From positions 1 through 48,757 of the forward strand of contig CANQMO010000020.1 in NCBI GenBank assembly GCA_947624985.1: a stretch of 48,757 nucleotides of DNA, given 5' to 3'. This DNA is from an uncultured Oscillospiraceae bacterium (GTDB lineage Bacteria > Bacillota > Clostridia > Oscillospirales > Oscillospiraceae). Position numbers and translations under genes: made by a program. This document shows, one piece after another, positions 1 through 8,014 of the stretch. Each line of letters starts with the position of its first letter. Positions within the stretch are counted from its first letter, which is position 1. The notes beneath the pieces were generated by a model that was not told the origin of the DNA, ran no database searches, and saw nothing but the letters and a program-made list of their open reading frames with translations.

Positions 1-48
1 CAGGGAGAAGCGCTTTTTGGAAGCGCTGTGGGTCTTCAGTTTCGGCAT
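1..48 (-). CDS. rpmI: 50S ribosomal protein L35, N-terminal fragment
   Basis: The first 16 codons read MPKLKTHSASKKRFSL, the conserved start of ribosomal protein L35, a small basic protein of the large subunit. The gene runs off the left edge of the window. Its ATG lies one base after the infC stop codon, and an AAAGGAG ribosome site sits inside the end of infC. This gives the standard infC-rpmI(-rplT) order, so the gene is surely co-transcribed and probably translationally coupled with infC. Confidence 0.9.
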   Translation of the reverse strand, partial: MPKLKTHSASKKRFSL

Positions 49-49
49 A

Positions 50-613
50 TCAGTTCGTCTCCTTTGCTTTTTCTTGCCTGGGCTGTTTCTTAGGCGGGGT
101 CTGGGCCTTGGGCGAGAGGAACTCGGTCATGAGCCGGCCCTCCAGCTTCGCGCCCTTGTCTAACTTTGCGATCTCAGCGCACTCCTCGGCAAACCGCTCC
201 AGAAGCTGCCTGCCCAGATCCGTGTGCGCCATCTCACGGCCGCGGAACCGCACCGTTACCTTCAGGCGGTTGCCCTCGGTCAGGAATTTCTGGCCGTTGC
301 GAAGCTTGACCAAGAAGTCGTTCTCGCCGATGGACGGCGACATGCGTATCTCCTTGACCTCAATGACGTGCTGGTTCTTCCGGGCCTCTTTCTCCCGCTT
401 GGACTGCTCGAAACGGTACTTGCCGTAGTCCATGATCTTGCACACAGGCGGCTTTGCCTGCGGAGAGATCATCACCAGGTCAAGATCCCGCTCCTCGGCG
501 ATCTTCAGCGCCTCTTCCGAGGACATGATCCCCATCTGCTCGCCGTCGTCGGCGATCAGCCGCACCTGCGGTTCCCGGATATCCTCGTTGAGAGGATGTG
601 TCATGTTCGCTAT
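50..613 (-). CDS. infC: Translation initiation factor IF-3 (candidate AUA start)
   Basis: IF-3 binds the 30S subunit, checks start-codon pairing and keeps subunits apart. The protein carries the N-domain block NEDIREPQVRLI, the basic linker KREKEARKNQ and the C-domain motif EIRMSPSIGENDF. An open frame continues to 760, but the likely transcription start is near 756, so a start there is not credible. The AAAGGAGGTG site (622-631) lies 8 nt before an in-frame ATA at 613-611. The first ATG (604-602) is 17 nt from the same site, too far. Starting at ATA puts the Asn-Glu-Asp-Ile-Arg block at residues 9-13, as in Bacillus subtilis IF-3. A rare start codon is the classic self-control device of infC. 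If only canonical starts are allowed, the gene is 50-604. A C-terminal tail of about 20 residues is Lys/Gln/Pro-rich. Confidence 0.9.
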   Translation of the reverse strand: MANMTHPLNEDIREPQVRLIADDGEQMGIMSSEEALKIAEERDLDLVMISPQAKPPVCKIMDYGKYRFEQSKREKEARKNQHVIEVKEIRMSPSIGENDFLVKLRNGQKFLTEGNRLKVTVRFRGREMAHTDLGRQLLERFAEECAEIAKLDKGAKLEGRLMTEFLSPKAQTPPKKQPRQEKAKETN

Positions 614-641
614 TGCCAGAGCACCTCCTTTTTGTGAAAGC

Positions 642-670
642 AAAAGCGCGGATACGAGACGTATCCGCGC
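642..670 (-). terminator. Attenuator-like hairpin in the infC leader
   Basis: A perfect 11-bp stem (646-656 with 660-670, three-base loop) is followed on the minus strand by TTTT, then GC and TTT. It lies between the infC promoter and the infC ribosome site, so it can stop transcription before the gene. Leader attenuation of infC-rpmI-rplT, controlled by L20, is known in Bacillus. Whether this hairpin works that way is inference. No competing antiterminator was worked out. Confidence 0.65.
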
Positions 671-762
671 ATGACCATACGAATGGGTCTTGCTGCCGCG
701 GCGCGCTCCATATGGCGGCCGGGCGAGGACGGATACCGTCGCGTCCTTCTTCGTGCCCAAAT

Positions 763-791
763 ACTATACCAGCCTCTTCCGGCGTTGTCAA
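763..791 (-). promoter_or_regulatory. Promoter of infC-rpmI operon
   Basis: On the minus strand TTGACA (791-786) and TATAGT (768-763) are 17 nt apart. Transcription should start near 756, giving a leader of about 140 nt that contains the hairpin at 642-670. Confidence 0.85.
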
Positions 792-826
792 GTCTATTTT
801 TCCCAAAAAACGGGAAAGATCAGTCC

Positions 827-1216
827 ATGACTGTTTTGGAGCTTCTGGCCGTCCTGGCGCTGGGCGGCGCGTCGTACGCCGCCATCGAGATACTCTGGCG
901 GGGCCGTACCCACTGGACCATGGCCCTGACGGGCGGGGTCTGCTTCCTTTTCATGTATCTCATATCCGCCCGGAGCGGTCTGCCTCTGCCGGTCCGGTGG
1001 CTCTGGTGCGCCTCGCTCGTCACCGCGCTGGAGTTCGTGGTCGGCGGCGTAGTGAACGTGGCGCTGGGCTGGGGCGTGTGGGACTACTCGGACCGGCCCC
1101 TGAACCTGTACGGACAGGTGTGCGTCCGGTACGCGCTGTACTGGCTCCTGCTCAGCGTCCCCGGCTGCGCCCTGGCCCGGTTCTTGTACGGCTCAGTATT
1201 CCACCGGCCCCTCTGA
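827..1216 (+). CDS. CmpB-type putative ABC-transporter membrane protein
   Basis: This is a 129-residue integral membrane protein with about four hydrophobic segments. The block EFVVGGVVNVALGWGVWDYS followed by NLYGQVCVRYALYW matches the family of short clostridial proteins called putative ABC-transporter type IV (CmpB, PF06541). The function of that family is unproven. The open frame extends upstream to 671, but the predicted membrane protein begins at ATG 827; only a weak GGGAAAG precedes it. Its 3' end overlaps the 3' end of the convergent deoC by 24 bp. No ATPase partner is adjacent. Confidence 0.7.
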   Translation: MTVLELLAVLALGGASYAAIEILWRGRTHWTMALTGGVCFLFMYLISARSGLPLPVRWLWCASLVTALEFVVGGVVNVALGWGVWDYSDRPLNLYGQVCVRYALYWLLLSVPGCALARFLYGSVFHRPL

Positions 1217-1963
1217 GGGGGTCTGGCCGCCGTCAGGCGTCTCCGGCGCGGGGGACGGGGCGGGAGCCGTCACGGGAGCCGCGGGGGACGGCATAGCCGC
1301 CACGGCCTGCTTCTCCATCTCGATGGCCAGCTTCACGATCCGGCTGGTGCCCAGCCGGTCCGCCCCCAGAGCGATCATATCCTCCGCGTCCTGCATGGTC
1401 TTGATACCGCCGGCCGCCTTCACCTTCATATGGGGGCCGCAGCACGCCCGCAGCAGCTTCACGTCCTCCCGGGTGGCCCCGCCGGTGGAAAAGCCCGTGG
1501 AGGTCTTGATGTAGTCCGCCCCGGAGGAGGACACGATCTCGCACAGCTTGCGCTTCTCCTCCTCGGTGAGAAGGCACGTCTCGATGATGACCTTCAGGAT
1601 ATAGCCCTGGGTGGCGTCCCGGACCGCCTCGATCTCCCGGAGCACGTCGTCCCAGCAGCCGTCCCTGACCATGGCCAGGTTCACCACCATGTCGATCTCG
1701 GAGGCGCCGTTCGCGATGGCGTCTTTGGCCTCCTGGACCTTGACGGCGGTGGTGTTGTAGCCGTTGGGGAAGCCGATGACCGTGCAGATGGCCATTTTCG
1801 GCCCCACATACCGCTTGGCCCCCGCCACATGGCAGGGCGGGATGCACACCGAGGCGCAGTTGTAGCGGATGGCCTCGTCACAAAGCTGGCGTATCTCCCG
1901 GACCGTGGCGTCCTGCCGCAGCAGGGTGTGGTCGCACCGGCGCAGTATCTCGTTCAATTCCAT
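1193..1963 (-). CDS. deoC: Deoxyribose-phosphate aldolase
   Basis: DeoC cleaves 2-deoxyribose-5-phosphate to glyceraldehyde-3-phosphate and acetaldehyde in the cytosol, the last step of deoxynucleoside breakdown. The class I aldolase core is intact: Schiff-base Lys153 in YIKTSTGFSTGGAT, the proton-relay Lys182 in VKAAGG and Asp91 in EIDMVVN. A clean GAGGAGG site precedes ATG 1963. The catalytic domain ends near residue 220 and is followed by about 35 residues rich in Pro, Ala and Thr that are not part of the usual family length. No other deo genes lie nearby, so the gene seems to stand alone. Confidence 0.95.
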   Translation of the reverse strand: MELNEILRRCDHTLLRQDATVREIRQLCDEAIRYNCASVCIPPCHVAGAKRYVGPKMAICTVIGFPNGYNTTAVKVQEAKDAIANGASEIDMVVNLAMVRDGCWDDVLREIEAVRDATQGYILKVIIETCLLTEEEKRKLCEIVSSSGADYIKTSTGFSTGGATREDVKLLRACCGPHMKVKAAGGIKTMQDAEDMIALGADRLGTSRIVKLAIEMEKQAVAAMPSPAAPVTAPAPSPAPETPDGGQTPSEGPVEY

Positions 1964-2062
1964 AGATATCCTCCTCAGGCGGCGCCGCGCGCCGCGTTAT
2001 TTGTTTCATATTGGGTCTCGCGGCCTCATAAGCTTGGATATCAACGCTTGTGAGGTGCGACA

Positions 2063-2665
2063 ATGGACGAGGTCTTCGTCACCAATCGGGCGGAGCTTTG
2101 CGGTCTGGTGACCGCGCTCCCCCGCTATTCCCATGAGAGCCGGGGCATCCGGTTTTACACCTTCCCGCTCCAGACCCGCCGGCTCAGCGGCACGGCGGAC
2201 ACGGTGAACATCGTGGCCCGGGAGTCCATGCTGCCGGACGACGGCCTGCTGCTGGCCGGGCCCGTGCGTATCGTGGGCGAGCTTCGCTCCTTCAACAACA
2301 AGAGCGGCGTGGGCAACCGGCTGGTGCTGACCATCTTCGCCCGGGAGATAGGCCCCGGCGGCGAGGATGAGAACCACATCGCCCTCACCGGCAACCTCTG
2401 CAAGGAGCCCACCCTGCGGGTCACCCCCATGGGCCGGGAGATATGCGACATCATCCTGGCCGTGTCCAGGCGCTACCGGCGCAGCGATTATATCCCCATC
2501 ATCGCCTGGGGCCAGCAGGCCCGGGACGTGGCCCAGTCCCCCGTGGGGACGCAGCTGGCGGTCCGGGGCCGGCTCCAGAGCCGGGCCTATACCAAAGTCA
2601 TCGACGGAGAGAGCTTCCAGCGGCAGGCTTTCGAGGTGTCCGCCGCCGACATCTTCCCGATCTGA
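2063..2665 (+). CDS. Tandem OB-fold single-stranded DNA-binding protein
   Basis: The 200-residue protein looks like two SSB-type OB folds in series: residues about 8-100 (GLVTALPRYSHESRGIRFYT to REIG) and about 103-198 (HIALTGNLCKEPTLRVTPMG to SAADIF). The second half has the SSB hallmark IPIIAWGQQA and a GRLQSRAYTK strand. The acidic C-terminal DDDIPF-type tip of housekeeping SSB is absent; the protein ends ADIFPI. It is therefore not the main SSB. A GAGGTG site lies 5 nt before ATG 2063. It could act in repair, replication or conjugation-like processes; context gives no hint, since deoC is divergent and glgB follows after its own promoter. Confidence 0.75.
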   Translation: MDEVFVTNRAELCGLVTALPRYSHESRGIRFYTFPLQTRRLSGTADTVNIVARESMLPDDGLLLAGPVRIVGELRSFNNKSGVGNRLVLTIFAREIGPGGEDENHIALTGNLCKEPTLRVTPMGREICDIILAVSRRYRRSDYIPIIAWGQQARDVAQSPVGTQLAVRGRLQSRAYTKVIDGESFQRQAFEVSAADIFPI

Positions 2666-2729
2666 CGGTCCGCCCTGCCGCCGGTAATCATTTTTTTATT
2701 TTAATATAACATCTTTCTTCTGTCAATTA

Positions 2730-2758
2730 TTGAAAAATCTCCCCGGATGGTATATGAT
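2730..2758 (+). promoter_or_regulatory. Promoter of glgBA
   Basis: TTGAAA (2730-2735) and TATGAT (2753-2758) are 17 nt apart, in front of glgB at 2813. The 40 bases upstream are very AT-rich, unlike the rest of the window, and could serve as an UP element. Confidence 0.75.
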
Positions 2759-2812
2759 AGGTTTGGTGATTATCACAAAGAGGACGCCAATTCTGTCAAG
2801 GGGGAGAGCGCC

Positions 2813-4690
2813 ATGAGTGTTTTGAACGACTGTACATACCGGGGGTACGAGTATCTTGGTTGTCATCCCGGTGAGGAGGGCTTTGTGTTCCGGGTCTGGG
2901 CGCCCAATGCCCAGGCCGTCTCCGTGGTGGGAGACTTCAACTACTGGGACGCGTCCGCCGCGCCCATGACCCGGGACTTCGAGGGGTACTGGACGGCGGC
3001 GGTCCCCTCGGCGCGGCGGGGCCAGATCTACAAATACGCCGTCACCGGCCCCGACGGGCGGCGCATTTTGAAAGCCGACCCCTTCGCCTTCCACGCGGAG
3101 ACCGGCCCGGCCACCGGCTCCAAGGTCTGGACCATCGACGGCTACGACTGGGGAGACGGGGCATGGATGCAGGCCCGGCCCAAGACGGATCTGCGGACCG
3201 GACCCATGAACATCTACGAGGTGCACATCGGCTCCTGGCGGCTCAAAGAGGGGGAGACCTTCCCCAATTATAAAAACATCGCGCCCATCCTGGCGGAGTA
3301 CTGCCAGCAGATGGGCTATACCCATGTGGAGCTCATGCCGGTCACCGAGTTCCCCTTCGTGGGGAGCTGGGGCTATCAGGCCACGGGCTACTTCGCCCCC
3401 ACCAGCCGGTACGGCACGCCCCAGGACTTCATGTCCTTCGTGGACATCCTGCACCAGGCCGGTATCGGCGTGATCGTGGACTGGGTGGCGGCCCACTTCC
3501 CCCGGGACGAGCACGGTCTGGCCCGGTTCGACGGCACGGCGCTGTATGAGTATTCTGACCCACGGATGGGCGAGCACGCCGAGTGGGGCACGCTGGTGTT
3601 CGACTACGCAAGCCCCGACGTGCGGGGGTTTTTGATCACGTCGGCGCTGTTCTTCCTGGAGCAGTACCATGTGGACGGGCTCCGGTGCGACGCGGTCAGC
3701 TCCATGCTGTATCTGGATTATGGCCGCAAGGCCGGCGAGTGGGTGCCCAATAAGGACGGCGGCAACATCAACTACGACGCCCACTCCTTCTGGCAGCAGC
3801 TCAACGCCGCCGTCAACGACCGCTGCCCCGGCTGCTTCACCGTGGCGGAGGAATCCACCGCCTACGCCAAGATCACCGCGCCCGTCTCCGACGGGGGGCT
3901 GGGCTTCACCTTCAAGTGGGACATGGGCTTCATGCACGACACCCTGGACTACTTCAAGCTGGACCCCTACTTCCGTTCCTTCAACCACGACAAGCTCACC
4001 TTCTCCATGATGTACGCCTTCTCCGAGTACTACATACTGGCCTACTCCCACGACGAGGTGGTCCACGGCAAGTGCTCCATGGTGCAGAAGATGTCGGGCC
4101 TTTACGAGGACAAGTTCGCCAATCTCCGGGCCCTGTACGGCTATCAGTTCGCCCACCCGGGCAAGAAGCTGACCTTCATGGGCGGAGAGTTCGCCCAGTT
4201 CATCGAGTGGAATTATGAACAGCAGCTGGACTGGCTGCTGCTGGACTACCCCAAGCACAAGCAAATGCAGGACTGGTGCGCGGCGCTGGGCGCGCTGTAC
4301 AAGTCCCACCCCGCCCTGTGGCAGATCGAGGACAGCTGGGAGGGCTTCACCTGGCTCAACCCGGATGACCGGGACAAGAGCTCCATCGCCTTCATCCGCT
4401 GGCCCAAGGACCGGAAAAAGGCCAAGCCCGTGGTGTGCGTGTGCAACTTCACCCCCATGGACTATGACGATTTCGTCATCGGCCTGCCCGCCGCCGGCAA
4501 GCTCAAGCCCCTTCTCAACAGCGACGACGAGAAGTTCGGCGGCTGGGGCAAAAAGCTGGGCAGGATCAAATACGAGGCCGAGGGCTTCCGGGAATTCACC
4601 CACCGGGCCCATATCCCCCTGCCGCCGCTGTCGGCGCAGTACTTTGAATTTGTGGAGGAGAAGAAAAAGCCATGCAAGTCAAACAGTTGA
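2813..4690 (+). CDS. glgB: 1,4-alpha-glucan (glycogen) branching enzyme
   Basis: GlgB forms alpha-1,6 branches by cutting and transferring alpha-1,4 glucan chains. The 625-residue protein has an N-terminal CBM48 domain (FRVWAPNAQAVSVVGDFNYW) and a GH13 barrel. The catalytic triad is visible: nucleophile Asp293 in DGLRCDAV, acid/base Glu346 in VAEEST, and Asp414 in SHDEVVHGK. Length is typical of clostridial GlgB. ATG 2813 is preceded by AGGGGGAG; the open frame reaches back to 2747, but that would start inside the promoter. The stop overlaps the start of glgA by 19 bp, so the two are co-expressed. No glgC or glgP is present here. Confidence 0.97.
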   Translation: MSVLNDCTYRGYEYLGCHPGEEGFVFRVWAPNAQAVSVVGDFNYWDASAAPMTRDFEGYWTAAVPSARRGQIYKYAVTGPDGRRILKADPFAFHAETGPATGSKVWTIDGYDWGDGAWMQARPKTDLRTGPMNIYEVHIGSWRLKEGETFPNYKNIAPILAEYCQQMGYTHVELMPVTEFPFVGSWGYQATGYFAPTSRYGTPQDFMSFVDILHQAGIGVIVDWVAAHFPRDEHGLARFDGTALYEYSDPRMGEHAEWGTLVFDYASPDVRGFLITSALFFLEQYHVDGLRCDAVSSMLYLDYGRKAGEWVPNKDGGNINYDAHSFWQQLNAAVNDRCPGCFTVAEESTAYAKITAPVSDGGLGFTFKWDMGFMHDTLDYFKLDPYFRSFNHDKLTFSMMYAFSEYYILAYSHDEVVHGKCSMVQKMSGLYEDKFANLRALYGYQFAHPGKKLTFMGGEFAQFIEWNYEQQLDWLLLDYPKHKQMQDWCAALGALYKSHPALWQIEDSWEGFTWLNPDDRDKSSIAFIRWPKDRKKAKPVVCVCNFTPMDYDDFVIGLPAAGKLKPLLNSDDEKFGGWGKKLGRIKYEAEGFREFTHRAHIPLPPLSAQYFEFVEEKKKPCKSNS

Positions 4691-6156
4691 GAGAACAATT
4701 GGCGGCCATGGCCGCCGACAAGGGGCTGGACCGTCCGGCCCGTATCCTTCTCACCGCGGCGGAGTGCGCGCCTCTGGCCAAGACCGGCGGTCTGGCCGAC
4801 GTGGTGGGCACGCTGCCCAAATACCTCAACAAGCTGGGCTTCGACGCCCGGGTCATGGTCCCCTATCACCGGATCATCAAGGAGCGGTACGGCGATAAGG
4901 TGGAGTATCTTTTCAGCTTCTACGTCTCCCTGGGCTGGCGGACCAAGTTCGTGGGCGTGAACAGGCTGGAGCTGGACGGTGTGTGCATTTGGCTCATCGA
5001 GAACGAGGAATACTTCTCCGGCCCCATCTACATGCCCGACCGGGAGGGCGAGCAGTACGCCTTCTTCACCCGGGCCGTGCCGGAGGCCCTGTTCCGGCTG
5101 GACTTCATCCCCGACGTTATGCACTGCAACGACTGGCACACGGGCATGCTGCCCCTGCTTCTCAAGACCCAGTACATCGACTCCCCCATGGGCGGCACCA
5201 GGACCCTGCTGACCATCCATAACATCGCCTATCAGGGCCTTTGCAAGTTCGATTTCGTCCAGGACTTCCTGTCCATCCCCGACGGCTGTCTGGGGCTCAT
5301 GGAGCGCTACGGCATGGCGGACTTCCTCAAGGCCGGGTGCGTGATGGCGGACCGGGTGAACACGGTCAGTCCCTCCTATGCCCGGGAGATATGCACTTGG
5401 GAGTACGGCGAGGGTCTGGACCCGGTGCTGTCCCTCCGGGGGGACGTGGACGGTATCGTCAACGGTATCGACAAGGCCGTCTGGCGGCCCGGCACGGACA
5501 AGCGTATCCCCGCCAACTACACCCGCGCCAAAATGCAGGGCAAGGCCAAATGCAAGGCCGCGCTCATGGAGGAGACGGGGCTGGAGGTCAATTTGGACCG
5601 GCCTCTCATCGGCATGGTGACCCGGCTGGTGGAGCAGAAGGGTCTGGAGCTGGTGATGGGCGCCATCGACCAGCTTCTCTGGGACACCGACTGCGCCTTC
5701 GTGCTGCTGGGCAACGGCAACAGGAAGTACGAGGACTGGCTCCGTGGTCTGGAGGCCCGCCATCCCGGCCGGGCATGCGCCTGGATCGGCTATGACGACG
5801 ATCTGAGCCACCACATCTACGCCGGCTGCGACTTCTTCCTTATGCCCTCCCGGTTCGAGCCCTGCGGTATCTCCCAGCTGATCTCCATGGCCTACGGCAC
5901 CCTGCCCATCGTCCGGGAGACCGGCGGCCTGCGGGACACGGTCCAGCCTTACAACCAGTATACCGGCGAGGGCACCGGCTTCACCTTCCAGTGGGCGGAC
6001 AGTCTGGACATGGCCGACGCCTGCCGCCGGGCCATCGACCTGTACTACAACAACAAGCCCGCCATGGAGACCCTCATCAAGAACGCCATGGCCGTAGACT
6101 ACAGCTGCGAGAACTGGGCGTTTGAGTACGGAAAACTCTATTTGTCCATGCTATAA
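4672..6156 (+). CDS. glgA: Glycogen synthase (ADP-glucose type)
   Basis: GlgA elongates alpha-1,4 glucan using ADP-glucose. The 494-residue GT5 protein carries the N-terminal sugar-nucleotide motif K37TGGLADV, a HCNDWHTG block near residue 150, and the C-terminal EPCGISQL...ETGGLRDTV region of GT-B synthases. An N-terminal extension of about 20 residues precedes the usual ARILLTAAECAP start. A GGAGGAG site inside glgB serves ATG 4672. With glgB it forms a two-gene polymer-synthesis operon, ended by the structures at 6224-6363. Confidence 0.97.
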   Translation: MQVKQLREQLAAMAADKGLDRPARILLTAAECAPLAKTGGLADVVGTLPKYLNKLGFDARVMVPYHRIIKERYGDKVEYLFSFYVSLGWRTKFVGVNRLELDGVCIWLIENEEYFSGPIYMPDREGEQYAFFTRAVPEALFRLDFIPDVMHCNDWHTGMLPLLLKTQYIDSPMGGTRTLLTIHNIAYQGLCKFDFVQDFLSIPDGCLGLMERYGMADFLKAGCVMADRVNTVSPSYAREICTWEYGEGLDPVLSLRGDVDGIVNGIDKAVWRPGTDKRIPANYTRAKMQGKAKCKAALMEETGLEVNLDRPLIGMVTRLVEQKGLELVMGAIDQLLWDTDCAFVLLGNGNRKYEDWLRGLEARHPGRACAWIGYDDDLSHHIYAGCDFFLMPSRFEPCGISQLISMAYGTLPIVRETGGLRDTVQPYNQYTGEGTGFTFQWADSLDMADACRRAIDLYYNNKPAMETLIKNAMAVDYSCENWAFEYGKLYLSML

Positions 6157-6223
6157 ATGGCGAAGAAGGGATAAACGGAAGCGAAGCCCGGTCAGGGCGA
6201 GCCGCGCGGCATTCCCGCGCGTC

Positions 6224-6260
6224 GAAGTCAAAAGCCGTAGTACGTCAGGCTTTTGACTTC
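6224..6260. repeat. Perfect 13-bp inverted repeat downstream of glgA
   Basis: GAAGTCAAAAGCC (6224-6236) pairs exactly with GGCTTTTGACTTC (6248-6260) around an 11-nt loop. It shares the GTCAAAA core with the next inverted repeat (6299-6333). No T-run follows, so it is not a simple terminator. The rest of 6157-6447 codes for nothing recognisable. Confidence 0.8.
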
Positions 6261-6298
6261 CTGCCGGCGGGATTCACTTCCGCCGAGCAGTTACTATC

Positions 6299-6333
6299 CC
6301 AAGCGTCAAAAACTTGTTTTTTGACAAGCTTGG
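6299..6333. repeat. Imperfect inverted repeat with GTCAAAA core
   Basis: CCAAGC-GTCAAAAA (6299-6312) pairs with TTTTTTGAC-AAGCTTGG (6317-6333) with a two-base bulge and a CTTG loop. It runs directly into the terminator at 6333. Confidence 0.7.
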
Positions 6334-6363
6334 ACGGCGGGCAGACGCCCGCCGTCTTTTTTT
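6333..6363 (+). terminator. Rho-independent terminator after glgBA
   Basis: GACGGCGGGC (6333-6342) and GCCCGCCGTC (6347-6356) form a 10-bp GC-rich stem, followed by seven T. Confidence 0.92.
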
Positions 6364-6447
6364 GTCTTTTTTCCTTTTTCATGCGACACATTCCCTTTTT
6401 TCGGCAGTATAAGGGTGAAGGGCCCTGAAAGAAAGGAGGCGACCGCC

Positions 6448-7005
6448 ATGGAGGACCGGGAGATACTGGCGCTGTACTTTGCCCGCTCGGAGCGGGCCCT
6501 GGACGAGACACAGAACAAATACGCCCGCTACTGCCGGACCGTCGCCGGAAACATCCTGCCGGACAGCCGGGACGCGGAGGAAGCCGTCAGCGACGCGCTG
6601 CTGGCCGCCTGGGGCTCCATCCCGCCCAACGCGCCCCAGTCCCTGAGGACCTATCTTGCCAAGCTGACCCGCCGGGCGGCGCTGAAGCGCTGGCGAGCCA
6701 AAGACGCCCGAAAGCGGGGCGGCGGCCAGACGGAGGCGGCGCTGGAGGAGCTGGCCGAGGCGCTCCCCGGCGGCACGGACCCCGTTCAGGTGGCGGAGGC
6801 CGCCGCGCTCACGGAGAGCCTGGACCGATTTCTGGCCGCGCTGCCGGAGACGGAGCGGCGGGTGTTCCTGCGCCGGTACTGGTTCATGGACCCCATCGCC
6901 GCCATCGGCGCCCGCTATGGCTTTTCCCAGAGCAAGGTCAGATCCATGCTGGCCCGGACCCGGTCCCGGCTGCGGCAACACCTGGAAAAGGAGGGATTTC
7001 TTTGA
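6448..7005 (+). CDS. ECF-type RNA polymerase sigma factor
   Basis: This 185-residue protein has the two-domain plan of group 4 sigma factors: region 2 at residues about 20-85 (ILPDSRDAEEAVSDALLAAW, a -10 recognition block) and region 4 at about 120-180 (ALPETERRVFLRRYWFMDPI, then the helix-turn-helix GFSQSKVRSMLARTRSRLRQ). GGAGG stands before ATG 6448. Its TGA overlaps the TTG start of the next gene, the usual arrangement of an ECF factor with its anti-sigma factor. A TATAAG at 6408-6413 is a possible -10; an auto-regulated ECF promoter between 6381 and 6415 is plausible but unproven. Confidence 0.88.
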   Translation: MEDREILALYFARSERALDETQNKYARYCRTVAGNILPDSRDAEEAVSDALLAAWGSIPPNAPQSLRTYLAKLTRRAALKRWRAKDARKRGGGQTEAALEELAEALPGGTDPVQVAEAAALTESLDRFLAALPETERRVFLRRYWFMDPIAAIGARYGFSQSKVRSMLARTRSRLRQHLEKEGFL

Positions 7006-8009
7006 ACGCCGAGAATATCTTATCCGCTCTGACCGACGTACGGGAGGGCTTCATCGCCGACGCGGACGCACCCGCCCGCAAAGGGCGGCCCATCATCCGC
7101 CGGATCGCCGTGCTGGCGGCGGCGCTGGTCCTGTGCGTGGCACTGGCCGCCACGGCGGCGGCCTATACCGACGTGGGCTACGCCATTTTGTACGACTTCT
7201 CCCCCGCCGTGGCCCAGGCCCTCAAGCCCGTGAACGAGTCCTGCGAGGCCAACGGCGTGCGCATGACGGTGACAGACGCCGGCATCGACGGCGGCAACGC
7301 CTGGTTCCGCATTGCCATGACGGACCTGGAGGGAGACCTTTTCGACGGCTCCATCGACCTTTGCGACAGCTACCACATCAACCGCTTCTTCGACTCCGTC
7401 GGCTCCTGCTACCGGGAAAGCTACGACGAGTCCACCCACACCGCCACCTTCCTGGCACAGCTGGGCACCATGGACGGCTCTGCCATCAAGCCCGGCAAGG
7501 TGACATTCCGCGTGCGGGAATTCAGCGGCCACACGGAAAAATGGGACAGCGCGGTGGCCGGCGTGGACCTGACCGCTCTGCCGGAGGCGGACCAGACCGT
7601 GAAGCGGGAGGGCTTTGCCATGAATATGGATACAGGCACCCTGGAATACCCCGAGATCGACTGCCTTGTCCCGGGTGACCCCACCCCGATATGCCCCGGC
7701 GCGGCTGTCACCGGCGCCGCCTGGGTGGACGGCAAGCTGCACATCCAGACCCGCAAGAAGATGTTCTCCGCCAGCGGCATTGTCTATCTCACGCCCGCGC
7801 CGGAGGACGATATGGAGGCGCCCGGCGCCATCCTGGACGCCGTCCGGGCCAATTTCTACAACGGCAACGGCGAGGATGGCTATGCCTACGAGGAGTTCGT
7901 CTTCGATGTGACGCCGGAGCAGGCGCAAAGCCTGACCCTGAAAGGCTGGTTCTATCTCATGGACGAGCCCACGGAGGGCCCCTGGGAGGTCACCTTCCGG
8001 CTGGAATGA
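7002..8009 (+). CDS. DUF4179-type membrane anti-sigma factor
   Basis: The 335-residue protein has a short cytosolic head (1-32), one transmembrane helix (about 33-54, IAVLAAALVLCVALAATAAA) and a large extracellular domain. This fits DUF4179-family proteins encoded after ECF sigma factors. The TTG start (7002) overlaps the sigma stop by 4 nt and has AAAAGGAGGG upstream, so translation is coupled. By analogy the head would hold the sigma factor at the membrane until an external signal releases it. The signal cannot be deduced from sequence. Confidence 0.75.
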   Translation: MNAENILSALTDVREGFIADADAPARKGRPIIRRIAVLAAALVLCVALAATAAAYTDVGYAILYDFSPAVAQALKPVNESCEANGVRMTVTDAGIDGGNAWFRIAMTDLEGDLFDGSIDLCDSYHINRFFDSVGSCYRESYDESTHTATFLAQLGTMDGSAIKPGKVTFRVREFSGHTEKWDSAVAGVDLTALPEADQTVKREGFAMNMDTGTLEYPEIDCLVPGDPTPICPGAAVTGAAWVDGKLHIQTRKKMFSASGIVYLTPAPEDDMEAPGAILDAVRANFYNGNGEDGYAYEEFVFDVTPEQAQSLTLKGWFYLMDEPTEGPWEVTFRLE

Positions 8010-8014
8010 CCGCG

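Noticed and set aside
614-760. N-terminal extension of IF-3 to an ATG at 760
   Set aside because: It lies at or before the predicted transcription start and inside the attenuator leader, and does not match any IF-3.
2666-2700. Terminator after the SSB-like gene
   Set aside because: A T-rich run exists, but the preceding GC-rich bases do not form a convincing stem.
2723-4612. 629-codon open frame antisense to glgB
   Set aside because: A by-product of high GC and codon bias; no ribosome site, no recognisable domain, and glgB on the other strand is certain.
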